Under the pieces are notes generated by a model. The model had not been told where the DNA came from. It made no database searches and saw only the letters and a list, made by a program, of their open reading frames with translations. Shown here in pieces: positions 43,999 through 52,933 of a stretch of 64,000 nucleotides of DNA. A program made the position numbers and the translations under genes. The DNA lies in assembly GCA_963732225.1 (NCBI GenBank), contig CAVSYR010000003.1:1-64000 (forward strand), given 5' to 3'. The stretch's first letter is position 1. Every line of letters begins with the position of its first letter. This DNA is from VRUE01 sp963732225 (GTDB taxonomy: Bacteria > Actinomycetota > Thermoleophilia > Solirubrobacterales > 70-9).

Positions 43999-46007
43999 GA
44001 GCTGGAGAGCAGGAAGTAGAGGGCGAGGCCGGCGAAGCCGAGCAGCAGCAGCAGCGCGTAGCTGCGCACGAAGCCGCTCTGCACGACGCGGACGATGCGA
44101 CCGCTGCCGCCGACGATGTCCTCGGTGCCGCTGACCAGGCCGTCGACGACGAGGCGCTCGAAGGTGCGGTTGGCGAAGCGGCCGATCGCCAGCGCCGGGC
44201 GCACGATCAGGAAGTCGATCGCCTCGTCGAAGTACCACTTGTTGACGAGGAAGGTGTGCAGCGGGCGCAGGCGCTGGATCAGTAGCGCGGGGGTCTCGGG
44301 GCGGGCGATGTAGAGCCAGTAGGCGATGCCGATGCCGACGATCGAGATCGTCGCGCCAATCGCCAGGCCGGCCCAGGAGGCGCCGACCGAGGGCACGATC
44401 CGCGCCAGCGGCGAGTCGGCGAAGACCGGGTCGAGGAACTTGGTGATCGTCTCGTCCACGCCCGGCACCTGGACCAGGCCGGCGAACAGCGCCAGGAAGG
44501 CGAGCACGCCCATCGCCACCCGCATCGGCCAGGACTGCTCGGCGATGTGGTGATCGGCGCCGGGGAAGCCGACCCCGGTGTCCTCCTCTTCGCCCGTGGC
44601 CGGGTTGAAGGGGTGGGCGTGGTGGACGTGGCCCGTGTCGATCAGCTCCTGCGCCTCGGCGCAAGGTTTGCCCGGCAACACCCGGAAGATCAGGCGGAAG
44701 GTGTAGATCGCGGTCAGCAGGGCGCCGAAGTAGCCGAGCACGGTGAAGATCTCGTACATGCCACCGCGCGCGGTCGCGTAGGCGAGGATCTCGTCCTTGG
44801 AGAAGAAGCCCGAGGTACCGGGGAAGGCGGCCAGCGCCAGGCCGCCGCAGAGCATCGTGATCGAGGTGAAGCGCATCGCCTTGCCGAAGCCCTTCATGTC
44901 ATCGATGTTCTGGTTGTTGGCCATCGCGGCGATGATCGAGCCGGCGGCCATGAAGAGCAGCGCCTTGAAGAAGGCGTGGGTCATCAGGTGGAACATGCCG
45001 GCGCTGTAGGCGCCGATCGAGACGCCCATGATCATGTAGCCGATCTGGCTCATCGTTGAATAAGCGATCGCCCGCTTCAGGTCGGTCATCACCAGGGCGA
45101 TCGTGCCGGCGACCAGCAGCGTCGCCAGGCCGACGAAGGCGGCGATGTCGGCGGCGGTGGGGGCGAGGACGAAGAGGACGTGCGTGCGGGCGATCAGGTA
45201 GACGCCGGCGGTGACCATGGTCGCGGCGTGGATCAGCGAGGAGACCGGGGTCGGGCCCTCCATCGCGTCGGGCAGCCAGGTGTGGAAGGGCAGCTGCGCC
45301 GACTTGGCGAAGGCGCCGACGAGGAGCAGCAGGCAGATCGCCGTCACCGTCCACTCGTTGGTGTGGAAGACGTGCGGCGCCTTGGCGAAGACCTCGCTGT
45401 ATTCGAAGGTCCCCAGTTCGCGGAAGATCAGGAAGGCGGCGAGCACGAGTCCTATATCCCCGACGACGTTGATCACGAAGGCCTTCATCCCGGCCCGCGT
45501 CGCGGTGGTGCGCCGGTACCAGAAGCTGATCAACGCGTAGGAGGCGAAGCCGACGAAGGCCCAGCCGACGATCAGCAGCACGAAGTTGCCGGCAAGGACG
45601 AGCAGCAGCATCGAGAAGACGAAGAAGTTGAGGTAGCTGAAGAAGCGGTGGTAACCCTGGTCGGACTGCATGTAGCCGAACGAGTAGAGGTGGATCAGGG
45701 TCGAGACGCCGGTGACGATCAGGACCATGAAGACCGAGAGCGGGTCGACGAAGATGCCGAGCTTGATGTCGAGCCCGGCGACGCTGGCGTAGTCCCAGAG
45801 CGAGGAGGCGTGGTGGCGGGCGTCAGGCGATTCGCCGAGCAGGCAGAGCAGGGCGCCGATGCCGCAGACGAATGCGAGGCCGATGGCAAGCGTGCCGATC
45901 GCGCCAGCGGCCTTTGACGGCAGCACCTTGAAGCCAAGCGCGATCGCGATCGAGCCGAGCAGCGGGAAGAGCAGGACCAGCCAGGCCCAGGACGTGGCGC
46001 TCATCAA
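43995..46007 (-). CDS. nuoL: NADH-quinone oxidoreductase subunit L
   Basis: A 670-residue proton-pumping subunit of complex I, with about 16 membrane segments including the C-terminal lateral helix region. Landmarks are VGWAFVGFASYALISFWYRR, KSAQLPFHTWLPDAMEGPTPVSSLIHAATMV and HAFFKALLFMAAGS. ATG overlaps the nuoK stop (ATGA). The length and motifs are normal. Confidence 0.96.
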   Translation of the reverse strand: MMSATSWAWLVLLFPLLGSIAIALGFKVLPSKAAGAIGTLAIGLAFVCGIGALLCLLGESPDARHHASSLWDYASVAGLDIKLGIFVDPLSVFMVLIVTGVSTLIHLYSFGYMQSDQGYHRFFSYLNFFVFSMLLLVLAGNFVLLIVGWAFVGFASYALISFWYRRTTATRAGMKAFVINVVGDIGLVLAAFLIFRELGTFEYSEVFAKAPHVFHTNEWTVTAICLLLLVGAFAKSAQLPFHTWLPDAMEGPTPVSSLIHAATMVTAGVYLIARTHVLFVLAPTAADIAAFVGLATLLVAGTIALVMTDLKRAIAYSTMSQIGYMIMGVSIGAYSAGMFHLMTHAFFKALLFMAAGSIIAAMANNQNIDDMKGFGKAMRFTSITMLCGGLALAAFPGTSGFFSKDEILAYATARGGMYEIFTVLGYFGALLTAIYTFRLIFRVLPGKPCAEAQELIDTGHVHHAHPFNPATGEEEDTGVGFPGADHHIAEQSWPMRVAMGVLAFLALFAGLVQVPGVDETITKFLDPVFADSPLARIVPSVGASWAGLAIGATISIVGIGIAYWLYIARPETPALLIQRLRPLHTFLVNKWYFDEAIDFLIVRPALAIGRFANRTFERLVVDGLVSGTEDIVGGSGRIVRVVQSGFVRSYALLLLLGFAGLALYFLLSSS

Positions 46008-46303
46008 CCTCTCAGCTCCCTGAGCGAGTCAACATCCAGCGGCAGCTTGCGCCTGAAGATCGCCACGATCAGCCCAAGACCGACGACCACCTCGCACGCT
46101 GCGACGACCATCACAACGATCGCGAAGATCTGACCCTGCTGGTTCCCGACCATCCTGCTGAACGCCACCAACGCCAGGTTCCCCGCGTTCAGCATCAGCT
46201 CGAGACACAGCAGGATGACCACGGGACTCCTGCGGATCAGGATGCCGATAGCTCCCACCGCGAACAGCAGACCCGAGAGCACCACGTACCACTCGATGTT
46301 CAT
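46004..46303 (-). CDS. nuoK: NADH-quinone oxidoreductase subunit K
   Basis: A 99-residue membrane subunit with three helices. It has the conserved glutamates of the proton path in VILLCLELMLNAGNLALVAF and VVAACEVVVGLGLIVAIFRR. It overlaps nuoJ and nuoL by four bases each (ATGA), as in a tightly coupled operon. Confidence 0.96.
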   Translation of the reverse strand: MNIEWYVVLSGLLFAVGAIGILIRRSPVVILLCLELMLNAGNLALVAFSRMVGNQQGQIFAIVVMVVAACEVVVGLGLIVAIFRRKLPLDVDSLRELRG

Positions 46304-46911
46304 GACGGGACACCGCCGGCGTGAGAGGGGGCCGCGACGGGGTCCTCAGAACACTCAAGCGAGGCTCCTGCCGAGCGTTCTGAGGTCCCCGTCGCGGCCC
46401 CCTCTGAGGACTTGCTGCGCCCCGCGAGAACCACCGCGCCGACGGCTGCGAGTAGGAGCAGAATCGAAGAGGCCTCGAAGGGGATCAGGAACCGTTCGAG
46501 CAGCAGGCGGCCGATTGCGGCTGGGTCGCCGAAGCCCGGGTTGACATCAGGTCCGTGGGTTCCGAGGGCGAGTAGGGATGAAGCGAGGACGGCTACGGAG
46601 AGCTCGATGAAGAGGGCGGCTCCGAGCAGAGGCGCTAGGAAGCGTTGGCCGGGGATTGGCTCCCAGGCGGACTCGGTGTCGCCGCCTACGTAGGCGACTA
46701 CGAAGACGTAGAGGACCATTACGGCGCCGGCGTAGACGACTACCTGGGCGGCGGCTACGAAGGCGGAGGTGAGCAGGAGGAAGAGGACCGCCAGCGAGAA
46801 GAGGTGGACGATCAGGGCGAGGACGCCGTAGAAGGGGTTGCGCATGGCGACGACGCCGACCGCGCCGCCGAGGGCGCCAATTGCCGCCAGGAAGAAGAGA
46901 ACGGCTTCCAC
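46300..46911 (-). CDS. nuoJ: NADH-quinone oxidoreductase subunit J
   Basis: A 203-residue membrane subunit of complex I with five hydrophobic segments (AQVVVYAGAVMVLYVFVVAYVGG is the conserved third helix). After the last helix the tail (about residues 169-196, SSEGAATGTSERSAGASLEC) is encoded by a palindromic element and has no counterpart in normal NuoJ. It directly follows nuoI with adjacent stop and start. Confidence 0.94.
   Translation of the reverse strand: MEAVLFFLAAIGALGGAVGVVAMRNPFYGVLALIVHLFSLAVLFLLLTSAFVAAAQVVVYAGAVMVLYVFVVAYVGGDTESAWEPIPGQRFLAPLLGAALFIELSVAVLASSLLALGTHGPDVNPGFGDPAAIGRLLLERFLIPFEASSILLLLAAVGAVVLAGRSKSSEGAATGTSERSAGASLECSEDPVAAPSHAGGVPS
46324..46405. repeat. Palindromic element family A, copy 1 (nuoJ tail)
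   Basis: Arms 46324-46352 and 46377-46405 are 29 bp with one mismatch. The 24-nt loop at 46353-46376 is the exact reverse complement of the loops at 48784-48807 and 56331-56354. The inner arm ends are CAGAAC and GTTCTG; the outer arm sequences differ from the other copies. It lies in the coding sequence for the NuoJ C-terminal tail. Confidence 0.9.
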
Positions 46912-47457
46912 TTACTCGCCCTCTGCCCGCAGCGGAGTGCGCTCGATCGGCTCGGCGAGCAGCATCTCCTTGGTGAAGATCAGGTCGGTGCGGTCGTAGT
47001 CGGACATCTCGTAGTCGTGGCCCATCGTGATCGCGTCGAAGGGACAGGCGATCTCGCAGTAGCCGCAGAAGATGCAGCGCGAGAGGTTGATCTCGTAGAT
47101 CGCGGCGAAGCGCTCGCCGGCCGAGACCCGTTCGCCGGGGATGTTCTCGGCGGCGACGACGCGGATGCAGTCGGCTGGGCAGGCGGCGGCGCAGAGCGAG
47201 CAGCCGACGCACTTCTCCAGGTCGGTGTCCTCGAACTTATGCAGCTTGTGGCGGCCGCGGAAGCGCGGGTAGACGGGCGTCTTCTCCTCGGGGTACTCGA
47301 TCGTCATCGGCCCCTCGATCAGCCGCGCCATCGTCGTCTTCAGCCCGCGCAGCGTCTCGCCGAAGGCGCGGTAAGCACCGCCGACACCGCCCGGCTCGGG
47401 CCCGCGCTGGACCTCGACCACGCTGTCGTCTTTGAGGTAGGGGAACTCGCCGCTCAT
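46912..47457 (-). CDS. nuoI: NADH-quinone oxidoreductase subunit I
   Basis: A 181-residue ferredoxin-like subunit carrying clusters N6a and N6b. The two motifs are CVGCSLCAAACPADC and CIFCGYCEIACPFDA. The N-terminal part (TTMARLIEGPMTIEYPEEKT) is normal for actinobacterial NuoI. ATG overlaps nuoH (ATGA). Confidence 0.96.
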   Translation of the reverse strand: MSGEFPYLKDDSVVEVQRGPEPGGVGGAYRAFGETLRGLKTTMARLIEGPMTIEYPEEKTPVYPRFRGRHKLHKFEDTDLEKCVGCSLCAAACPADCIRVVAAENIPGERVSAGERFAAIYEINLSRCIFCGYCEIACPFDAITMGHDYEMSDYDRTDLIFTKEMLLAEPIERTPLRAEGE

Positions 47458-48452
47458 GTGGTCACCACCAGGACAGCGGTGACCAGCACGTTGAGTGTCG
47501 CCAGCGGCAGCAGCACCTTCCAGCCGAGGCTCATCAGCTGGTCGTAGCGCAGGCGGGGGAGAGTCGCCCGAACCCAGATAAAGATGAGAACCAGGCCGAG
47601 CATCTTGGCCAGCATCCAGATCGGGTCGAGCCAGCCGGGGCCGGGGCCCATCCAGCCGCCGAGGAACATCGCCGCGGCGACCCCGGAGACGACGAGGATC
47701 TCCATGTATTCGACCAAGAGGAAGCTGCCGAAGCGCATGCCGCCGTACTCGGTCATGAAGCCCTGGACGAGTTCGGCGTCGGCCTCGGGCATGTCGAACG
47801 GGGTGCGGTTGGTCTCGGCGAAGCCGGCCAGCATGAAGATCAGGAAGCCGACGAACTGGGGAATGATGAACCAGATCGTGCCCTGGGCTTCGACGATGTC
47901 GACTAGCGAGAGCGAGCCGCCCATCATGATCACGCCGAGCAGGGCCAGGCCCATCGAGACCTCGTAGGAGATCAGCTGGGCGGCGCCGCGCATCGCGCCG
48001 AGCAGGCTGTACTTGGAGCCCGAGGACCAGCCGCCGAGCAGCAGGCCGTAGAAGGCGATCGAGCCGACGGCGAAGAAGTAGAGGATGCCGATCGGTACGT
48101 CGATCCCGTAGAGGCCGACACCGTCCTGGACGTTGCCCCAGGGAAGGATTGCCAGGGCGAGGACGCCGGAGAGGACGGGCAACAGCGGGCCGAGGATGAA
48201 CAGCGTGCCGATCGCGTTGGCCGGGCGGAAGGCCTCCTTGGAGAGCAGCTTGCCGACGTCGGCGAGCGGCTGCATCAGGCCGAAGGGGCCGACCCGGTTG
48301 GGGCCGTAGCGGTGCTGGAAGCGGCCGATCAGCTTGCGCTCGAGCACTGTCATCAGCGGCAGGATGCCGAAGATGACGCCGAAGATGACCAGGCTCTTGA
48401 CCACCATGATCCAGGTGGCTTCGACGAACTGGGTGTCGGCGAGGGTGATCAC
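47454..48452 (-). CDS. nuoH: NADH-quinone oxidoreductase subunit H
   Basis: A 332-residue membrane subunit at the quinone-binding interface. It has conserved ERKLIGRFQHRYGPNRVGP, LLGAMRGAAQLISYEVSMGL and FAETNRTPFDMPEADAELVQGF. About eight helices. GTG/ATG overlap with nuoG. The length is slightly short for actinobacteria but complete. Confidence 0.96.
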   Translation of the reverse strand: MITLADTQFVEATWIMVVKSLVIFGVIFGILPLMTVLERKLIGRFQHRYGPNRVGPFGLMQPLADVGKLLSKEAFRPANAIGTLFILGPLLPVLSGVLALAILPWGNVQDGVGLYGIDVPIGILYFFAVGSIAFYGLLLGGWSSGSKYSLLGAMRGAAQLISYEVSMGLALLGVIMMGGSLSLVDIVEAQGTIWFIIPQFVGFLIFMLAGFAETNRTPFDMPEADAELVQGFMTEYGGMRFGSFLLVEYMEILVVSGVAAAMFLGGWMGPGPGWLDPIWMLAKMLGLVLIFIWVRATLPRLRYDQLMSLGWKVLLPLATLNVLVTAVLVVTT

Positions 48453-50962
48453 TCGGCGGTGATCTTCTCGATTTGGACGGAGACGGGGCTACCGTTGAGC
48501 AGGGCGTTGGCGTTGCCGTCGGCGACGCCCTCGATCAGCAGGCAGGTGCCCTCGGGGACGCGCTCCCTGATCGTGACCTTGGCGCGGATGCTGGTGCCGT
48601 TCTGGGCGACGGAGACCTCGTCGTTGACCTGCAGTCCTAGGCGGTCTGCGTCGGCGATGGAGAGTTCGACGCGCTGCTGCGGGGCCAGGAAGCGGAGGGG
48701 CGGGTTCAGCTCGGTGATCGGGCCGGCCCAGAGGTCGCGGTAGGTGCTGAGGGCTAGGGCGCCCGGGGCCGGGTCCCCAAAACGCTCGGCAGGAGCCTCG
48801 CTTGAGTGTTTTGGGGACCCGGCCCCGGGCGCCTCAGTCGGCTCAGGCACGTTTGCGCGAGCTGAGGTGTCCTGCCAGCGGATGCCGCGGCCGCCGATGT
48901 CCGAGTCCGAGATGCCAGCGTAGAAGGGGACGGCTTCGGCGAGGGCGGCGAAGGCCGAGGGTTGGGATGAGATCCCGGTGTCGTGCCCCAGAGTCAGTGA
49001 AAGCTCTGCGAGGACGCCCCAGTTGGGTCGGATGTCTCCGGGGCGCGAGGCGCTGGGGCGGACACGTTGGAGACGGCCGTCAGGGTGGCTGACGGTGCCG
49101 TCTTTCTCAGCGTGGGTCTCCAATGGGAAGACCACATCCGCCATAGCCGTGGTTGCGGTCTCGAAGGTGGAGAAGGCAATGACGTGATCGGCCTTGGCCA
49201 GAGCGTTTTTCCAGGCCGTCGTGTCAGGAAAGTCGCGCAGCGGGTCGACGCCGAAGAGGAGGACGGTCTTCAGCTCCCCCGACTCCAGTCCGGCACGGAT
49301 CTCCTCGGTGGCCTTGCCGACGCGCCCCCCATTTTCCGTCCCTGAGACGGAATTTGGGGGTGTGGTGGACAGGCCGGGGCCGGCGTCGGGGAGGCAGCCG
49401 GCCTCGCGTAGGCCGCGGGCGTTGGTGAAGTCGGGGACTTCCAGGAGGCCCGAGCCGTCGCTGCTTGCGAGGTTCAGGGCCGACGCCACGTCGAGCAGGG
49501 CCGCGACGGCGCCGTCTCCCTCGCGGCCGATGCGGTCGCCCCAGATGACCACGACGGACCCGGCGCCGCGGAGCGTCTCGGCGATCTCCTCCGGTCGACG
49601 GGACTCAGAGCGATCTATATCTCCATTTTGAGTCCCGTCGGCGTCGAGGGCGCTCGCTAGCTCGGTGAGGAAGGCGCGGGCGCCGCCGGGGGCGTAGCGG
49701 GCGACCGCTACCGCCCCCCCGTCCAGCGTCGTCGGTGCTTCGGTCGCCACCGCCAGCTTGGCGCCGTTGCGGCGGATCGCCTTGCGGATGCGCAGGTCGA
49801 GGATCGGGCTGCTGTGCAGGGGGTCGGTGCCGATGACGAGGATCGCGCCGGCGTTGTCGATGTCCCGGACCTGGGCGGAGATCTTGGGCTGGGCCAGCCG
49901 CACCAGCGCCTCGTGGCCCGGGCCGCGCGAGGGGCGTGAGTCGATGTGCGGAGAGCCCAGGGCCTCGCGCATGATGCGCTGGACCAGGTAGCCCTCCTCG
50001 TTGGAGGCGTCACCGATGATCGCCGCGCTCGCCGCGCCGCCATGCTTCAGCGCCGCCGCGGCCTTGGCGATCGCGTCCTCCCAGCTCGCCTCGGCACCGC
50101 CGCGAAGCCGCGGCCCGCGAACCCGCTCTTCGGCGTTGAACATCTCGAAGCCGTAGCGGCCGCGGTCGCAGAGCCAGCCGTCGTCGACGTCGGGGTTGTC
50201 GCGGGCGATCACCCGCTTCACCTGCTCGTCGCGGACGGTGAAGCTGACGTTGCACTGGCTCGGGCAGAGCGTGCAGACCGAGCCGGCCTGCTCGATGTCC
50301 CAGGGCCGGGCGCGGAAGCGGTAGGTGTAGTTGGTCAGCGCCCCGACCGGGCAGAGGTCGGTGATGTTGCCGTGGAAGGGCGCCACGTAGGGCCGGTCGT
50401 CAAAGGTGCCGACGAAGGTGCGGTCGCCGCGCTCGAGCAGCTGCAGCTGCTCGTCCTCGGCCACCTCCTGGCTGAAGCGCACGCAGCGGTAACAGAGGAT
50501 GCAGCGCTCGCGGTCGATCGCGACCAGCGGCGAGAGCTCGATCGGCTTCTCGAAGTGGCGCTTCTGGTCGGTCATCCGGCTCTTGCCCGGGCCCCAGCCC
50601 ATCGAGATGTCCTGCAGCGGGCACTCGCCGCCCTTGTCGCAGACCGGGCAGTCGAGCGGGTGGTTGACGAGCAGGAACTCGACCACGGCGCTCTGCGCGT
50701 GCTTGACCTGGTCGGTCCGCGTGTGGACGACCATGCCGTCGCGCACCGGGGTCGAGCAGGAGGTCTGCAGCTTCGGGATCCCCTCGATCTCAACCAGGCA
50801 CATGCGGCAGGCGCCGACCGGCTCGCCCAGCTTCGGCTCGTAACAGAAGACCGGGATCTCGACGTCGCCCCGCTTGGCGGCGTCGTGGAGCATCTCGCCC
50901 TCGGTCGCGGTCACCTCGCGCCCGTCGATGATCAGGTTGATCTCTTTGCCGCTAGGACTCAC
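48449..50962 (-). CDS. nuoG: NADH-quinone oxidoreductase subunit G
   Basis: An 837-residue iron-sulfur subunit. The N-terminal [2Fe-2S] domain has GACRMCLVEIEG, then HPLDCPVCDKGGECPLQD, the N4/N5 region RCILCYRCVRF and a molybdopterin-family domain with CTLCPSQCNVSF (N7-type cysteines). Three palindromic inserts fall in the C-terminal half, at about residues 441-455, 534-545 and 710-735, each in frame in a linker-like region. GTG 50962 overlaps nuoF. The insert peptides are Ser/Thr/Pro/Gly-rich, as in SPKHSSEAPAERFGDPAPG. Confidence 0.95.
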   Translation of the reverse strand: MSPSGKEINLIIDGREVTATEGEMLHDAAKRGDVEIPVFCYEPKLGEPVGACRMCLVEIEGIPKLQTSCSTPVRDGMVVHTRTDQVKHAQSAVVEFLLVNHPLDCPVCDKGGECPLQDISMGWGPGKSRMTDQKRHFEKPIELSPLVAIDRERCILCYRCVRFSQEVAEDEQLQLLERGDRTFVGTFDDRPYVAPFHGNITDLCPVGALTNYTYRFRARPWDIEQAGSVCTLCPSQCNVSFTVRDEQVKRVIARDNPDVDDGWLCDRGRYGFEMFNAEERVRGPRLRGGAEASWEDAIAKAAAALKHGGAASAAIIGDASNEEGYLVQRIMREALGSPHIDSRPSRGPGHEALVRLAQPKISAQVRDIDNAGAILVIGTDPLHSSPILDLRIRKAIRRNGAKLAVATEAPTTLDGGAVAVARYAPGGARAFLTELASALDADGTQNGDIDRSESRRPEEIAETLRGAGSVVVIWGDRIGREGDGAVAALLDVASALNLASSDGSGLLEVPDFTNARGLREAGCLPDAGPGLSTTPPNSVSGTENGGRVGKATEEIRAGLESGELKTVLLFGVDPLRDFPDTTAWKNALAKADHVIAFSTFETATTAMADVVFPLETHAEKDGTVSHPDGRLQRVRPSASRPGDIRPNWGVLAELSLTLGHDTGISSQPSAFAALAEAVPFYAGISDSDIGGRGIRWQDTSARANVPEPTEAPGAGSPKHSSEAPAERFGDPAPGALALSTYRDLWAGPITELNPPLRFLAPQQRVELSIADADRLGLQVNDEVSVAQNGTSIRAKVTIRERVPEGTCLLIEGVADGNANALLNGSPVSVQIEKITAE
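48758..48833. repeat. Palindromic element family A, copy 2 (nuoG)
   Basis: Arms 48758-48783 and 48808-48833 are perfect 26-bp complements ending internally in CCCCAAAAC and GTTTTGGGG. The loop 48784-48807 (24 nt) begins GCTCGGCAGG and ends GCTTGAGT, identical to the copy at 56331. The outer 17 or 18 bp of the arms are unrelated to the other copies. It is translated within NuoG. Confidence 0.92.
49326..49360. repeat. Short palindrome in nuoG
   Basis: Arms CCCCCATTTTCCGTC (49326-49340) and GACGGAATTTGGGGG (49346-49360) pair over 15 bp with two mismatches around loop CCTGA. It is translated in frame as part of PPNSVSGTENGG. The sequence is AT-richer than the gene around it. I found no second copy in this window. 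Confidence 0.6.
49596..49640. repeat. In-frame palindromic element, AGATAT-loop family, copy 2 (nuoG)
   Basis: Arms CGACGGGACTCA (49596-49607) and TGAGTCCCGTCG (49629-49640) are perfect 12-bp complements with a 21-nt loop that contains AGATATAGAT on the minus strand. On that strand it aligns over 45 nt with 10778-10822 and shares the loop core with 51010-51044. It encodes part of DGTQNGDIDRSESRRP in NuoG. Confidence 0.75.
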
Positions 50963-52311
50963 GAGGCGGCTCCCGCTGATATGGCTCCCGCCGCCCCCGG
51001 ACGCGGGAGCTCAGGCGAATCCATATCTGACTCCTTCGCCTGAGTGGGAGCAGAGGAGGCGGCGGCGGTTATGACGTCTTCGAACTCGTCGCGGAACTTG
51101 CGCACCATCGCCCCGACCGGCATCGCCATCGAGTCGCCGAGCACGCAGAGGCAGTGGCCGATGATGTTCTCCTGCACCGAGGCGACGATGTCGAGGTCCA
51201 TCGGCGTCGCCTCGCCGCGCACCACCCGTTCCAGCATCTTCACCGTCCAGTTGGTGCCCTCGCGGCAGGGGGTGCACTTGCCGCAGGACTCGTGGTGGTA
51301 GAAGCGCGCCGTGCGCAGTGCCATGTGCGGAATCGAGACCCGGTCGTCGGCGACGATGATCGAGCCCGAGCCAAGCATCGAGCCGGCCTCGGCCATCGCC
51401 TCGAAGGAGTAGGGGAGGTCGATCCCTTCCTCGGCCTTGAGCACGGGGGAGGAGGAGCCGCCGGGGTAGAAGGCCTTGATCTCGCGCCCTTCTCGGGGGC
51501 CGCCGGCGAGGTCCATGATCAGCTCGCGGGTCGGGATCCCCAGCTCGACCTCGTAGTTGCCGGGCCGCCGCACGCAGCCGGAGATCGAGACGACCTTGGT
51601 CCCGGGCGACTGCTCGGTGCCGAAGCCCTTGAACCACTCGGCCCCGTTCTTGACGATGTGGGGCACGTTGGAGAGCGTCTCGACGTTGTTGATCAGGGTC
51701 GGCCCGCCGTAGAGGCCCTGCACGGCCGGGAACGGCGGCTTCAGCCGCGGGTTGCCGCGCTTGCCCTCGAGCGCGTCGAGCAGCGCCGTCTCCTCGCCGC
51801 AGATGTAGGCGCCGGCGCCGCGGTGGACGACCAGCTCGAGGTCGTGATGGGAGCCGAGGATGTCCACGCCGAGGTAGCCGGCCTCGTAAGCCTCGGCGAC
51901 GGCGGCGTCGAGGATGTCGGCCTGCGAGTCGTACTCGCCACGGATGAAGATGAAGGCGTGGCCGGCGCCGGCGGCGAGGGCGGCGATCGCGATCCCCTCG
52001 ATCAGCTGGTGCGGGTTGCGCTGCATCAGCTCGCGGTCCTTGAAGGCGCCCGGCTCGGACTCGTCGGCGTTGCAGCAGAGGTACTTGCTCATCTCGCCGC
52101 GGGGCAGGAAGGAGGCCTTCTTGCCCATCGAGAAGCCGGCGCCGCCGCGCCCGCGCAGGCCCGAGTCTTCGAGCTCTTTGAGCACCTGCTCGGCCTCCAT
52201 CTCCTTGTAGGCCTGCTCCAGCGAGGCGTAGCCGCCGTAGCCCTTGTAGCCGGCGATCGTGCGCAGTGCCGGGTCTTCGGCGTTCTTCAGCAGCATCCGC
52301 GTCTCAGGCAT
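50959..52311 (-). CDS. nuoF: NADH-quinone oxidoreductase subunit F
   Basis: A 450-residue NADH-binding subunit with FMN and cluster N3. It has the NADH site GRGGAGFSMGKKASF, the FMN loop FIFIRGEYDSQ and the [4Fe-4S] motif CGKCTPCREGTNW, plus a later cysteine in IGHCLCVLGDS. The tail after residue about 420 (KESDMDSPELPRPG) is extra and is encoded by a palindromic element. It overlaps nuoE by 8 bp. Confidence 0.96.
   Translation of the reverse strand: MPETRMLLKNAEDPALRTIAGYKGYGGYASLEQAYKEMEAEQVLKELEDSGLRGRGGAGFSMGKKASFLPRGEMSKYLCCNADESEPGAFKDRELMQRNPHQLIEGIAIAALAAGAGHAFIFIRGEYDSQADILDAAVAEAYEAGYLGVDILGSHHDLELVVHRGAGAYICGEETALLDALEGKRGNPRLKPPFPAVQGLYGGPTLINNVETLSNVPHIVKNGAEWFKGFGTEQSPGTKVVSISGCVRRPGNYEVELGIPTRELIMDLAGGPREGREIKAFYPGGSSSPVLKAEEGIDLPYSFEAMAEAGSMLGSGSIIVADDRVSIPHMALRTARFYHHESCGKCTPCREGTNWTVKMLERVVRGEATPMDLDIVASVQENIIGHCLCVLGDSMAMPVGAMVRKFRDEFEDVITAAASSAPTQAKESDMDSPELPRPGAAGAISAGAAS
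51010..51044. repeat. In-frame palindromic element, AGATAT-loop family, copy 3 (nuoF tail)
   Basis: Arms CTCAGGCGAA (51010-51019) and TTCGCCTGAG (51035-51044), perfect 10 bp, 15-nt loop. On the minus strand the loop and inner right arm read AGATATGGATTCGCCTGAG, closely similar to AGATATAGATCGCTCTGAG of the nuoG copy, while the left arms differ. It lies in the NuoF C-terminal extension. Confidence 0.6.
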
Positions 52312-52933
52312 CGGGTCCTCCCGGCAGCGGGCGCCTCTCCAGCGCCTTCTCGGGCAGCACCGCGGAGCCGTCGCGCAGCTGCTCGATCGCGGTCTGCGCC
52401 TCGGCCGCCTCGAGCGGGCCGAAGTAGCGCTCGTCGATCGAGGCCATCGGCGCGATGTCGCAGGCGCCCAGGCACTCGAAGCCGGTGACGAAGAAGCGCT
52501 CGTCGTCCTCGCCGGCCGCGGCCTTGAAGGCCTCGAGCAGCTCGTCGCCGCCGCGCATCCAGCAGCTGATGTTGGTGCAGACCGCGATCTTGTGGCTGCC
52601 GACCGGATCGGTGTGCAGGAGGTCGTAGAAGCTCGCCACCGACTCGAGGTAGGCGGGCGTCACCCGCATCACCGCGGCCGCCTGGCGGATCCCCTCGGGC
52701 GTGCACCAGCCGTAGAGCCGCTGCACTGCCCAGAGCGCCGGGATCGAGGCCGATTTGCGGTCCGGGTAGCGGCTCATCAACTCTTCGATCCGCCCTTGCA
52801 GGTCGGCCGGGCAGTCGACCTCGTGCAGCTCGGGGATCCGCTCGGGCGTGCGGTCCGGGACGCGGCCCTCGCTGACGGCGCGATCGACCGGCAGGTTGGG
52901 ATTGCTGATTCCGAAGCCGTCGACGGGACTCAC
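52304..52933 (-). CDS. nuoE: NADH-quinone oxidoreductase subunit E
   Basis: A 209-residue thioredoxin-like [2Fe-2S] subunit (cluster N1a). Cysteines are in CTNISC and, further on, CLGACDIAP. The helical N-terminal half (LQGRIEELMSRYPDRKSASI) is normal. GTG 52933 overlaps the nuoD stop. Confidence 0.94.
   Translation of the reverse strand: MSPVDGFGISNPNLPVDRAVSEGRVPDRTPERIPELHEVDCPADLQGRIEELMSRYPDRKSASIPALWAVQRLYGWCTPEGIRQAAAVMRVTPAYLESVASFYDLLHTDPVGSHKIAVCTNISCWMRGGDELLEAFKAAAGEDDERFFVTGFECLGACDIAPMASIDERYFGPLEAAEAQTAIEQLRDGSAVLPEKALERRPLPGGPDA

Noticed and set aside
46324..46405. Reading the family A palindromes as ordinary Rho-independent terminators
   Set aside because: Two of three lie inside coding sequence upstream of cotranscribed nuo genes, none has a T tract, and the loop rather than the stem is conserved.
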